DNA from: CALXCT01 sp964422185
Lineage (GTDB): Bacteria; Bacillota; Clostridia; Oscillospirales; Oscillospiraceae
Direction: 5' to 3'
DNA length: 21,576 bases
Assembly: GCA_964422185.1 (NCBI GenBank)
Contig: CAYRAG010000031.1
Location: 1-21,576, forward strand
The position numbers and the translations under genes were made by a program. This document shows positions 6,674 to 14,081 of the stretch, piece by piece. The notes below the pieces were generated by a model. The model saw only the letters and a program-made list of their open reading frames with translations, searched no databases and was not told the DNA's origin. How positions within the stretch are numbered: the first letter of the stretch is position 1; each line of letters opens with the position of its first letter.

Positions 6674-7468
6674 ATGATTCCTGCGATCACCAGCATGAAG
6701 AACGCGTTTGACCTCAGCGGCAAGAACGCCGTCATCACCGGCGGCAACCGGGGCCTGGGCCTGGCCTGCGGTCTGGCCATGGCCGAGATGGGCGCCAATA
6801 TCGCCATCCTCTGCCGGGACGGCAAGAAGGCGGAGGAGGCGCTGGAGGAGCTGAAACAGTACGGCGGAAAGTACGAGAGCTTCTCCTGCGATGTCACGGA
6901 TCTGAGCTCCGTGCGTGCGGCGGTGGCCGCGGTGTGCGAGAGCTTCGGGGGGATCGACATCCTCGTGAACAACGCCGGCGTCTCCTGCGTCAACGAGCTG
7001 CTGGATATGGACGAGAACCTCACCGACTGGTACAATGTCCTCAACGCGGACCTCAACGGCACGGTTCACATGACCTACGAGGTGGGCAAGCGCATGCGGG
7101 ACGCCGGCAAGGGCGGCTGCATCATCAACATGGCCTCCAACGCGGCGTACATCGTGAACAAGACCCAGGCCATGAGCCCGTACTCCACCGCGAAGGCCGC
7201 CGTGGTGCACTTCACCCACTGCATGGCCTGCGAGCTGGGCAAGTACAACATCCGCGTCAACGCCATCGCCCCCGGCTTCACCAACACGGAGCTGAGCAAG
7301 TGGATCCCGAAGGATCAGTTCGAATACATCAACCACCAGATGCCGCTCGGCCGCTTCGGCGAGCCCATCGAGGTCGGCGCACTGGCCGTGTACCTGGCCT
7401 CCCCCGCTGCGGCGCAGATTACGGGGACCTGCCAGGTCATCGACGGCGGCTATATCCTGTCCTGCTGA
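6674..7468 (+). CDS. Short-chain dehydrogenase/reductase (SDR), classical type
   Basis: A 264-residue NAD(P)-dependent oxidoreductase of the classical SDR family, cytoplasmic. The cofactor motif TGGNRGLG is at 22-29, NNAG at 99-102, the catalytic Ser near 155 (INMAS), and Tyr170 and Lys174 in PYSTAK. The C-terminal part ITGTCQVIDGGY is also typical. It probably oxidises a hydroxyl group or reduces a ketone of the imported compound; the substrate cannot be told from sequence. The ATG at 6674 is preceded by AAAGGGG 10 bases upstream. It lies 60 bases after DUF169 copy 2 and 93 bases before the symporter gene on the same strand, with no terminator between. Confidence 0.94.
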   Translation: MIPAITSMKNAFDLSGKNAVITGGNRGLGLACGLAMAEMGANIAILCRDGKKAEEALEELKQYGGKYESFSCDVTDLSSVRAAVAAVCESFGGIDILVNNAGVSCVNELLDMDENLTDWYNVLNADLNGTVHMTYEVGKRMRDAGKGGCIINMASNAAYIVNKTQAMSPYSTAKAAVVHFTHCMACELGKYNIRVNAIAPGFTNTELSKWIPKDQFEYINHQMPLGRFGEPIEVGALAVYLASPAAAQITGTCQVIDGGYILSC

Positions 7469-7561
7469 GCAACTCAGAATCAGGAATCCGGAGGTGAGGT
7501 TCAGGAAGACGCGGAAGAAAGGGTACCGGTTCAGACAGACTTTTAGAGAGAGGGGAGTATA

Positions 7562-9076
7562 TTGAATCTACCTGTACTGATTCTCACTGTGGTATTTGAG
7601 ATCATCATCGTAGGCGGCGTTACGCTGTTTCTGAACAAGCGCAACGCGAACAGGGGTGTGGATATGGCCACCGCGAACCGCAGCCTTCCCGCCATCGCCA
7701 TCGCTGCCACGCAGGCGCTGACCTGCCTGGGCGGCGGACATATCATGGGTATCCCCGGCGCCGCCGCCAGCTACGGCGTGGCCGCCGTATGGTATGTGGT
7801 GGCAAGCTGCATCATGGTGGTGCTCATGATGTGCGTATCCGGTCCCTGGATCCGCCGTCTGGGCTTCTCCAACATCCCGGACATGTTCACCAAAATCTTC
7901 GACCGCAAGACCGGCATTATGATCTCCGCTCTGTGCTGCTCCAGCTGCTTCGGTGTGCTGACGGTTGAGCTGCAGGGCGTGGGCAATGTCATCTCCGCCA
8001 TCACCGGATCCCCCATCGCGCTGGGCTGCGTCATCGGCGGCATCATCGGCCTGCTGTATGTCATCTTCGGCGGCATGGAGCAGGTGGGCTGGGTCAATGT
8101 GGTCAACGCCATCTTCATGTATGTCGGCGTGTTCCTCGCCATCCTCTTCCTCAACGGCGTCATTGACGGCGGCTGGCAGACGGTCAACGAGTTCTACATC
8201 GCCAACGGCGAGGAGTGGAAACTGCAGCTCTTCTCCAACGGCGAGACCTGGCGTGTCTACATCATCGGCACCCTGGTGGCCGGCATGTTCAACCAGATGG
8301 TAGCCGGCCAGTCCGGTCAGATCTCCGCCTCCGCGAAGAATGTGAAGACCCTCCGCCGCGCTGCCATCTATGCCGCTCCCATGAACGCCATTTTCGGCGC
8401 GTTCATGGTTGCCCTGTGGATGGGCGCCAGCGTCATCGCCAAGGACGGCGGCACCTACGCCAACCTGGCCGCGCCTCCGGGAGGTCAGGTCATGCAGATG
8501 ATCGTGGGCGAGCTGCCCGTGTGGCTGGCCGCCTGGGTCATGGCCTCGTTCGCGGCCGCCATGCTGTCCACCGTGGCCGTGCAGCTGCTGACCCTCGCCA
8601 CCATCTTCGTGCAGACCATCTACTGCCGCTACTGGAAGAAAGACGCCACGCCAACGCAGGAGACCAAGTACATCCGCGTGGCCATCTTCGTCACCTTCAT
8701 TTTCGGCACCGCCATGGGCGCGATCCTGCCCAGCGTCACTACGGCGATGACATGGCTGTTTGCATGGCTGTTACCCGGCTGCTGGATGTTCATCTTCGGA
8801 ATTTTCTGGAGGCGGTCGAACACCGCGGCATTCTGGTCGCTCATTATCTGCGGCGTGTTCAACTGCGTCTGGACCTTTACGGATCTGCCCTATGTGTTCC
8901 ATCTGGAGGGCAACAACAACTCCATCGGCATGCTGGTCGTGTCCGTGGCGGTCTATGTCATTATCACCCTGCTGGATAAGAACGCCCAGGGTCCGTTCAA
9001 GAAGTTGTACATCGAGAACCGCAACGCGTGCGTTTCCGAGGATCTGCTTCGGGCCGAAGGAGGTAAGGCAAAATGA
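7562..9076 (+). CDS. Sodium:solute symporter (SSS family) permease
   Basis: A 504-residue multi-span inner-membrane importer of the SSS family, about 13 hydrophobic segments, of normal length. The first segment is at residues 3-24; the stretch TQALTCLGGGHIMGIPGAA (50-68) resembles the first broken helix of the sodium symporter core, and FAAAMLSTVAVQLLT (330-344) carries the Ser-Thr pair (336-337) expected at the second sodium site. GMEQVGWVNVVNA (171-183) is also family-like. The start is a TTG at 7562 with GAGGGGAG just upstream. The stop overlaps the start of the next small gene (ATGA). Cotranscription with DUF169 copy 2 and the SDR suggests it brings in the pathway substrate with sodium. 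The substrate class is not readable. Confidence 0.93.
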   Translation: MNLPVLILTVVFEIIIVGGVTLFLNKRNANRGVDMATANRSLPAIAIAATQALTCLGGGHIMGIPGAAASYGVAAVWYVVASCIMVVLMMCVSGPWIRRLGFSNIPDMFTKIFDRKTGIMISALCCSSCFGVLTVELQGVGNVISAITGSPIALGCVIGGIIGLLYVIFGGMEQVGWVNVVNAIFMYVGVFLAILFLNGVIDGGWQTVNEFYIANGEEWKLQLFSNGETWRVYIIGTLVAGMFNQMVAGQSGQISASAKNVKTLRRAAIYAAPMNAIFGAFMVALWMGASVIAKDGGTYANLAAPPGGQVMQMIVGELPVWLAAWVMASFAAAMLSTVAVQLLTLATIFVQTIYCRYWKKDATPTQETKYIRVAIFVTFIFGTAMGAILPSVTTAMTWLFAWLLPGCWMFIFGIFWRRSNTAAFWSLIICGVFNCVWTFTDLPYVFHLEGNNNSIGMLVVSVAVYVIITLLDKNAQGPFKKLYIENRNACVSEDLLRAEGGKAK

Positions 9077-9216
9077 GTATTCTCCATTTTCTCAATGACT
9101 TCTCCATGATCGCTCCGTTTCTGATCAAGTCAGTGGTTCTTTTCGTCCTGATCGGACTGAGCAGCATTATCGTCAACAAGCTGACCTTCCATGAGCCGGA
9201 AGACGACGAGGAATAA
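9073..9216 (+). CDS. 47-residue single-span membrane protein with acidic tail
   Basis: A short gene whose ATG overlaps the symporter stop by four bases (ATGA) and has AAGGAGG 9 bases upstream, strong signs that it is real. The protein has one hydrophobic segment (about residues 14-35) and ends in the acidic tail HEPEDDEE. It is followed 12 bases later by another tiny membrane protein with a basic tail. Small accessory subunits of this kind are known next to some sodium symporters, so a role as symporter partner is likely, but I do not recognise a named family. Stand-alone peptide function is also possible. Confidence 0.75.
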   Translation: MSILHFLNDFSMIAPFLIKSVVLFVLIGLSSIIVNKLTFHEPEDDEE

Positions 9217-9228
9217 GGAGGAACCGGT

Positions 9229-9351
9229 ATGTCACCTGAAGTTGCCAACATTATCTGGGAGGTTTCCGTGATCCTGGTCATCGTCCTCATCGCCGGCCTC
9301 TCGTTCTTCGGCGAGGCCAAGGAGAAGAAGGCAAAAGATCAGAAGAAGTAA
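9229..9351 (+). CDS. 40-residue single-span membrane protein with basic tail
   Basis: The ATG at 9229 is preceded by AAGGAGG 9 bases upstream (it overlaps the stop of the preceding gene). The protein has one hydrophobic segment (about residues 8-27, IIWEVSVILVIVLIAGLSFF) and then the lysine-rich tail GEAKEKKAKDQKK. The previous gene product has an acidic tail at the same end, so the two could pair with each other or with the symporter through opposite charges (inference). No family is recognised. Confidence 0.75.
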   Translation: MSPEVANIIWEVSVILVIVLIAGLSFFGEAKEKKAKDQKK

Positions 9352-9517
9352 TCCCAAACCGGTCACGCCTGTGCGCGGGGTGCCCTGCGGACAGCGTCCC
9401 GGTTCCCGCTGACGGGGGCGCCGGGGAGAGAGACAGCGCAGCACGCGGGTGTGAGTCCCCTGCGCAAATCATCTGGCCGGAGGGCAGATTTCTCCGGCGT
9501 ACTGGAGTGCATGGAAC
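9352..9517 (+). other. Intergenic stretch with stable hairpins inside the symporter operon
   Basis: 166 bases without a gene. A perfect 7-bp stem, GCCGGAG (9476-9482) and CTCCGGC (9492-9498) with a 9-base loop, lies 20 bases before the next start codon. Upstream, GCGCAG and CTGCGC (about 9436-9465) can pair around GGTGTGAGTCC. No T-run follows, so it is not a terminator. It may be a leader structure for the 84-residue protein. Confidence 0.35.
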
Positions 9518-9772
9518 ATGAATTTACTGCAGGCTCTGGCAAATAATCCCGTACTGATGATCATCGCGATTCTCCTGGGAATCTATCTCATCGTCTGGAT
9601 TGTCATTCAGGTCGCCATCGTGGTCAGCCCAAAAGCCAGAGATTATCTGTCCTCTTTCTTCCCCCAGTGGTTCGGAAGAAACGGCAGACCGTTCACCACC
9701 CACGAGAAGATCGGCGCCTGCTTCCAGGGCATCGCACTCGTGATCATTGTGCTCCTGCTGATCACCTGGTGA
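9518..9772 (+). CDS. 84-residue protein with two membrane spans
   Basis: A small hydrophobic protein with predicted spans at about residues 12-36 and 65-84, joined by a polar loop (SPKARDYLSSFFPQWFGRNG, then RPFTTHEKIG). The ATG at 9518 has a modest GGAG 10-14 bases upstream; an in-frame-unrelated ATG lies just before it. It is the last gene before the strong terminator at 9811-9844 and in the direction of the symporter operon. No family is recognised. It may be another accessory subunit of the symporter, or an independent membrane protein. Confidence 0.7.
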   Translation: MNLLQALANNPVLMIIAILLGIYLIVWIVIQVAIVVSPKARDYLSSFFPQWFGRNGRPFTTHEKIGACFQGIALVIIVLLLITW

Positions 9773-9804
9773 GAACCGCATCCCCCGGTTTCCCGGACAA
9801 AAGA

Positions 9805-9850
9805 AAAATCGCCGCCGGCGCCTGTTTTCGCAGGTGCCGGCGGCATTTTT
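9805..9850. terminator. Bidirectional intrinsic terminator
   Basis: GCCGCCGGCGCCTG (9811-9824) pairs with CAGGTGCCGGCGGC (9831-9844), 14 pairs including one G-T, with loop TTTTCG. It is flanked by AAAAAT on the left and ATTTTT on the right, so it can stop transcription from both sides. It lies between the ends of the plus-strand symporter operon and the minus-strand UROD gene. Confidence 0.92.
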
Positions 9851-9887
9851 CGTCTGTGTGGGGAAACATCCGGCTCCGCGCCGGGGA

Positions 9888-10889
9888 TCAGTCGCTCACG
9901 CCGAAGCGCTCCTTGTTGTAGCGGTTGATCTCGTCGAGGATGATCGGCTCCACATTGGGGTAGATGGTGCCGGGATCGCCGTAGGTGTAGCTGGGGATGA
10001 AATGCGGCAGATTGCCGTACTCGTTCAGGACGCGGCGCACCTCCGTGCGGATCTCCTCCTCGCTGGCGTCTCCCCGGTCGACGAGGGAGTCGATGCCGCC
10101 CATGATGGCCATTTTGCCGTCCAGCTTTTTCGTGATGCCCACAATATCGTTGGTGGGAAGCACGCCCTGGAGCACATTGACGCCGATCTCCGCGAAATCC
10201 TCCACCAGGGGCTCCACATAGGAGTCCGAGTGGTGGATCACGATGACCCCGTTCTCCCGCAGATAGCCGTAGAACTTCCGGTAGGGCTCCTTGAAGAGCT
10301 CCCGCCAGGTCTCCGGCGCCATGAACAGGCTGGTCTTGCTGCCCACATCGTCGTGGGACACAATGACATCCGGATGCACATTCTCGATGAGCATCCTGGC
10401 GTAGGTCATGCGGTAGTCGTTGATCACATCGATGAGCTCCTGCATCTCGTCCGGATACATGAGCAGGTTGCACAGCGTGTCCTCGAAGGTCATGATCTGG
10501 TGCAGCTGCTCAAACAGCCCGGTGAACATGTAGGAGGTGGCCAGGTGATCCCCGTCGATCTTCGCGCGGTTCTCTTTGGCGGTCTCCCAGCCGTCCGAGC
10601 ACTCCGCCTCCAGATCCGGCACTTTCAGGTAGTCGCGCCAGTGTTCGATGTCCTTCACGATCTGGTTCTCCGCTGTGACATAGGGCAGCGCCGCCGGCTG
10701 ATCCGCCGGGAACATGATGTAGGTTCCCCACGGGTCGTAGGAGTTGGTGCCGGGCACGCGGTTTTTGAAGAGGTACCAGAAGATGGGGTCGCCGTCGATG
10801 GTGACAAACGGCGTATAGCAGCTGGCCAGGCGGTCAGGTTTGCCGTCCGGTTTGATGGTCTCCAGGAAATTCTCTTTCAGTGTAAGCAT
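9888..10889 (-). CDS. Uroporphyrinogen decarboxylase (UROD) family protein, methyltransferase-like (copy 1)
   Basis: A 333-residue protein of the UROD fold (PF01208), in the branch that includes cobamide-dependent methyltransferases rather than haem-synthesis enzymes. Typical are FEDTLCNLL (135-143), SHDDVGSK (178-185), VIHHSDSY (217-224), IMGGID (262-267) and DPGTIYPNV. It is a close paralogue of the protein at 20560-21561, of equal length. MtaA-type enzymes bind zinc through HxC plus a later Cys. Here the corresponding site reads HHSD, and the later position is Ser, so that zinc site is absent or changed. The ATG at 10889 has AAGGAGG 7 bases upstream. It follows the MBL-fold gene by 130 bases on the same strand. 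Methyl transfer or a decarboxylation-like reaction are both possible; no corrinoid protein is encoded nearby. Confidence 0.87.
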   Translation of the reverse strand: MLTLKENFLETIKPDGKPDRLASCYTPFVTIDGDPIFWYLFKNRVPGTNSYDPWGTYIMFPADQPAALPYVTAENQIVKDIEHWRDYLKVPDLEAECSDGWETAKENRAKIDGDHLATSYMFTGLFEQLHQIMTFEDTLCNLLMYPDEMQELIDVINDYRMTYARMLIENVHPDVIVSHDDVGSKTSLFMAPETWRELFKEPYRKFYGYLRENGVIVIHHSDSYVEPLVEDFAEIGVNVLQGVLPTNDIVGITKKLDGKMAIMGGIDSLVDRGDASEEEIRTEVRRVLNEYGNLPHFIPSYTYGDPGTIYPNVEPIILDEINRYNKERFGVSD

Positions 10890-10935
10890 AACTGGCCTCC
10901 TTGTATTCTGGCGGGATCTTCCTCCCTGTCCCTGC

Positions 10936-10981
10936 CCGGGCGGCCTCGCGGCGCGGAAAACCGGCGTGCGGAGCCGCCCGG
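10936..10981 (-). repeat. Long hairpin between the MBL-fold and UROD genes
   Basis: CCGGGCGGC (10936-10944) is the exact reverse complement of GCCGCCCGG (10973-10981), with a GC-rich 28-base apical part that can pair further. There is no T-run after it, so it is probably an intra-operon mRNA structure rather than a full terminator. Confidence 0.45.
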
Positions 10982-11019
10982 AGTGTGTTTCCCCGTTCTG
11001 ACAGGATACCCGGCGGATC

Positions 11020-11913
11020 TCAGTCTTTCCAGGCGGTGCGGAACATGAGCCACCGGGGATCCGGATCCTCGTTCCAGGACCAGTCCCGGCCGCCCTTGAA
11101 CACCTCGGCGTTCATCTCGTTGCTCAGGATGTTCAGCGTGGCGGTGGGGAACCGCTTGGCCATGTGGTAGTAGAACTCGCCGGGGGTGCTGGTGTTGGCG
11201 ATCTCCTCCTCCGTGGCGATGAGGTAGTCCTTCGTGAACTTCAGCCCGCTCTCGTCCAGCGGCGTGCCCTCTCTCATATGGCCGGGGATGACCACATCCG
11301 GGTGCAGATCGTAGATGCCCTCGATGTCCTTGATCCACAGCTGGCGCTGCTCGGCGTTCACCTCGCAGGTGAAGGGGTGGGCGTCGTTGAACACCACATC
11401 GCTGCACACCACGGTCTTGATGGAGGGGATCCACACGATGGTGTTCCACATCAGGTCGCCCATGCAGCGGATGATCTCCAGGCGCTCGCCCTCCAGCTCG
11501 ATGTAGTCGCTCTCCAGCGGCTCCAGGCGGTCGCACTGCTTGCGGCACAGGTTCCGCTCGCCGATGGTGTCCGCCCACTCGTCCAGCTTCGGCTGATACT
11601 GGTGGGAGTAGAGCGTGCACACGGGGGCGGGGGCGTAGCACTTCGCGTTGGGGAACACCTCGGCAATCTCGCCCATGCCCCAGTAGTGATCCGGGTGGGC
11701 GTGGGTAGCGTAGATGGCCTTGAGCTCAAGGCCGGTCTCCAGGATCTCCGCGATGACCCGGTGGGCGTTGGCCCGGGTCCACTGGCAGTCGATGAGCACG
11801 CACTCTTTTTTACCCATGACGATGACGGAGGTGACATTGAAGCCGTCCTCGGACGCCACGAAGATCTTCGTGGCCAGCTTGTCGTCGCCGTGTCTCACTG
11901 TGATGGTTTGCAT
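11020..11913 (-). CDS. Metallo-beta-lactamase-fold hydrolase
   Basis: A 297-residue cytoplasmic protein of the MBL superfamily. The signature HAHPDH is at 71-76, the bridging aspartate is D172 (CSDVVFND) and the last ligand is H212 (IPGHM). At the place where most relatives have a GHT/GHS motif the sequence reads GDLMWNT (152-158), so one histidine ligand seems to be replaced by Asp153. The likely chemistry is hydrolysis of an ester, thioester or similar bond, but with the altered site this is uncertain. The start ATG at 11913 has only a weak AAAGG about 14 bases upstream. It is the first gene of a transcript from the promoter at 11995-12024 and is followed by UROD copy 1. Confidence 0.85.
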   Translation of the reverse strand: MQTITVRHGDDKLATKIFVASEDGFNVTSVIVMGKKECVLIDCQWTRANAHRVIAEILETGLELKAIYATHAHPDHYWGMGEIAEVFPNAKCYAPAPVCTLYSHQYQPKLDEWADTIGERNLCRKQCDRLEPLESDYIELEGERLEIIRCMGDLMWNTIVWIPSIKTVVCSDVVFNDAHPFTCEVNAEQRQLWIKDIEGIYDLHPDVVIPGHMREGTPLDESGLKFTKDYLIATEEEIANTSTPGEFYYHMAKRFPTATLNILSNEMNAEVFKGGRDWSWNEDPDPRWLMFRTAWKD

Positions 11914-11955
11914 CTTGAATCAGCCGCCTTTCGCATTCTTTTTATGATTTGGGTG

Positions 11956-11975
11956 CCGTTCCGCGCAGGGAACGG
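11956..11975 (-). repeat. Hairpin in the leader of the MBL-fold/UROD operon
   Basis: CCGTTCC (11956-11962) and GGAACGG (11969-11975) form a perfect 7-bp stem with a 6-base loop. It starts about 13 bases after the predicted transcription start, so it lies in the 5' leader. It may stabilise the mRNA or act as a protein site. Confidence 0.4.
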
Positions 11976-11994
11976 GAACATTTTTCGCGGTTTC

Positions 11995-12024
11995 ATTCTA
12001 CCATGGGGCGCCGGGGGAGGTCAA
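11995..12024 (-). promoter_or_regulatory. Promoter of the MBL-fold/UROD operon
   Basis: On the minus strand TTGACC (12019-12024), 18 bases, TAGAAT (11995-12000). The predicted transcription start is near 11988, about 75 bases before the MBL-fold ATG. The shared TGACAAGG-N6-TGTCAC element is not seen here. Confidence 0.65.
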
Positions 12025-12086
12025 GCGTTTCCAGCCTCTTCCAGCGGCTTTTCCCCTGTTTTCCGCGGTTTTTCTCACTTTTCACC

Positions 12087-12133
12087 CCGGAAACAGTCCG
12101 GGACGCGCAGACCGCCGCCCGGGCGGTTTCCGG
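12087..12133. repeat. Inverted repeats downstream of the C_GCAxxG_C_C gene
   Basis: Outer arms CCGGAAAC (12087-12094) and GTTTCCGG (12126-12133), and an alternative inner stem ACCGCC (12111-12116) with GGCGGT (12122-12127). It is placed where the ABC operon should end, but no T-run follows on the minus strand. I regard it as a possible non-canonical terminator. Confidence 0.3.
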
Positions 12134-12154
12134 ATCTGTCCCGCTCCTGCCGGG

Positions 12155-12676
12155 TCAGGCCTCCTGCTCGTCCGCCTCCGCGATCATCTCCGCGGCGATC
12201 CGGGTGGCGGTGCCCACCACTTTCGCGCACTGCTCCGCGTGGCCCTCCAGCTGGAAGAACGCGCCCAGATCCTCCGGATCCAGCAGGTTGTAGCTCCTGC
12301 CGAAGATCTGTTTGTGGATCTCCGGGCAGAGAATGGTGCCGAACTCCTGGAGGAAGCGATCCCGGTACTCGCACATCTTCGCCGCCGTGGTCTCCCCGAA
12401 CAGATCCCGATCCGGCTCGGCCAGCTCCTCCCGGATGGAGGCGTTGAATTTCAGGCCCACGGCCAGCAGGCCGGCGCAGTACGCGCCGCAGGAGCCGCTG
12501 GCGGAGCCGGTGCCGCCGCACAGGCCGGCGGAGGCGGTCACCATGCACTCGGGGATGAAGTCGAACACCTCGGCCAGACCGGCCAGGGTGCTGCGGGAGC
12601 AGACATCGTCGCGGCACTGGATCTCCTCCGCCAGGGCGGCCGCACGCTCTGCCAGAGCCTTTGTTTTTTCTGTCAT
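12155..12676 (-). CDS. C_GCAxxG_C_C family putative redox protein
   Basis: A 173-residue protein of the C_GCAxxG_C_C family, small putative redox proteins with four conserved cysteines that are often found beside transporter genes. The four expected cysteines are visible: Cys26 (DVCSRS), Cys63 (SCGAYCAG), Cys117 (LCPEI) and Cys150 (EQCAKVV). The core motif reads CGAYCA where the family usually has CGAxxG, with an additional cysteine at 67; further cysteines are at 21, 44, 53 and 102. The ATG at 12676 is preceded by AGGAGGAAC. It lies 46 bases after the GldG-like gene on the same strand without a terminator, so it is very likely the last gene of the ABC operon. No signal peptide is seen, so it should be cytoplasmic. 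Confidence 0.85.
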   Translation of the reverse strand: MTEKTKALAERAAALAEEIQCRDDVCSRSTLAGLAEVFDFIPECMVTASAGLCGGTGSASGSCGAYCAGLLAVGLKFNASIREELAEPDRDLFGETTAAKMCEYRDRFLQEFGTILCPEIHKQIFGRSYNLLDPEDLGAFFQLEGHAEQCAKVVGTATRIAAEMIAEADEQEA

Positions 12677-12722
12677 GGGTAGTTCCTCCTGTATGTTTTA
12701 TTTCTGCCCCGTTGGGGCGTGT

Positions 12723-14081
12723 TCAGCGGTTTCTTCTGCGCAGCCAGCAGACAAAGCCCGCGCAGAGCACCGCCGCCGGGATGACGCCGATGAAAATGAC
12801 GCCGTAGACCGAGGTGTTCCTCGTGGCGTTGTGGGTGGAGGCCAGGCTGACCGGCGGGATGGCGTACGCCGCGGTCTCCTCGATGCCGTACGCGGCGGCG
12901 TTCAGGAAGACGGTGAGATTGCCCAGATTGCCGTAGTTGTCCAGAAGCGTCTCCCCGATGAGGGAGTCCGGCAGCACCGCAAGGAAGCCGCCCCCCTCCC
13001 CGCACTCGGCGATGGCGCCGAGACACACGCCGCCGGCGCCGCGGGGGGCGCCCTCCTCGAAGGTGATCTCCGCGGACTGTCCGCCGGAGAGGAGCGCGCT
13101 CACTTTCACGCCGTCCGTCCCGGTCAGCTCCAGGGGAGCGGCCCGGTAGAGCAGACAGCCGGCGTCCGACGCGGCCACATACTGGGTGATCTCACTGCCG
13201 GTGTCCAGTTCCGGGAAGATGAGATAGCTGTTCTGGTAGTAGTTGCCCTCGTCCCGGACGACGCCGTTCCCGGCCGCGATCCCGAACCCGGCGCACAGGG
13301 CGTCCAGCTCCGGGGTCTCCGTCTCCCCCGCGGCGCCGCGCAGCACGATGACATGGCCGCCGCCGCGCACATAGTCCGAGAGCATCCGGGCCTCGTCCGC
13401 GGAGAGATCCCGCGCCGGGGCGTTAAGCAGCACCAGATCCGCCTCAATGCCGCCCTGCACGCGCAGCAGATCCCGCTCCTCCGTCTGAAATCCGGCCTTT
13501 TCCAGCTCCGTGCGCACCCGGGCGGGCAGGTCCGTCTCCCCGTGGCCGCGCAGCGTCCAGACGGAGGCGGCGGAGCCGGTGATCACACGGTGAATCGCGT
13601 TGGTCAGGCAGCTGTCCGCGTCGAAGAAGGTCTCTTTGTACTCGCCGTAATAGGCGTAGGCGGCCAGGTCGTACTGGATGATCTCGTCCGAGGCGATGAT
13701 CCTGGTCAGGCCGGTCTCCGGACAGGTGACGGCCACGCAGCCGTCCTGAGCGCCTTCATAGGCGCTGAGCACGCCGGGATCCTGCAGGGGATCCGTCTGC
13801 GTCCAGGTGAGACAGTCTGAGAGCTTCGTGTATTTTTCCAGGAATTTCACGATACGCCGGTCCGGCTCGCTGGCGATGAGGCGGATCTCCACCTCCCGGT
13901 CCAGCCCGGCCAGAAAGTCCCGGCTCACCTGCGAGATCTGGTAGATGTTCGTGCGGCTCAGGTCGAGATCCAGCGCACCGCCGATTCGGGACACGGCAAG
14001 GTTCAGCGCCAGGAAGCACGCAACGGCCAGCGCCGCGGCGGCGGCCGCCCGGCCGGCGCCCGGAAGTCTCCTCTTCTCCAT
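12723..14081 (-). CDS. GldG-like ABC transporter auxiliary protein
   Basis: A 452-residue protein with one N-terminal membrane span (about residues 13-33), a large extracytoplasmic region and one C-terminal span (about 428-446) followed by the basic end WLRRRNR. This is the layout of the GldG/ABC_transp_aux (PF09822) proteins, which go with GldA ATPases and GldF permeases. RTNIYQISQVSRDFLAGL near the N-terminus and WTLRGHGET in the middle match that family. The ATG at 14081 shares one base with the permease stop (TGATG) and is preceded by GGAGG. The open frame continues upstream through the permease gene, but that part is a frame shadow. In Bacteroidota the system serves gliding; in Clostridia its substrate is unknown. 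Confidence 0.88.
   Translation of the reverse strand: MEKRRLPGAGRAAAAAALAVACFLALNLAVSRIGGALDLDLSRTNIYQISQVSRDFLAGLDREVEIRLIASEPDRRIVKFLEKYTKLSDCLTWTQTDPLQDPGVLSAYEGAQDGCVAVTCPETGLTRIIASDEIIQYDLAAYAYYGEYKETFFDADSCLTNAIHRVITGSAASVWTLRGHGETDLPARVRTELEKAGFQTEERDLLRVQGGIEADLVLLNAPARDLSADEARMLSDYVRGGGHVIVLRGAAGETETPELDALCAGFGIAAGNGVVRDEGNYYQNSYLIFPELDTGSEITQYVAASDAGCLLYRAAPLELTGTDGVKVSALLSGGQSAEITFEEGAPRGAGGVCLGAIAECGEGGGFLAVLPDSLIGETLLDNYGNLGNLTVFLNAAAYGIEETAAYAIPPVSLASTHNATRNTSVYGVIFIGVIPAAVLCAGFVCWLRRRNR

Noticed and set aside
5819..7336. 505-codon minus-strand open frame across DUF169 copy 2 and the SDR
   Set aside because: His/Val/Gly-rich composition without motifs; the plus strand has two clear genes with family motifs and ribosome binding sites.
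9352..9517. Cobalamin riboswitch
   Set aside because: Only GGTGTGAGTCC resembles the consensus; I do not see the GCCACTGT-like core or a B12 box, so I do not annotate it as such.
9888..10889. HemE (haem biosynthesis uroporphyrinogen decarboxylase)
   Set aside because: The N-terminal arginine-rich substrate motif of HemE is absent, the HDD-GSK and HHSD motifs belong to the methyltransferase-like branch, and no haem genes are nearby.
12706..12718. GCCCC/GGGGC hairpin between the GldG-like and C_GCAxxG_C_C genes as terminator
   Set aside because: Only five pairs and no T-run on the minus strand; the spacing and strong ribosome binding site favour one operon.
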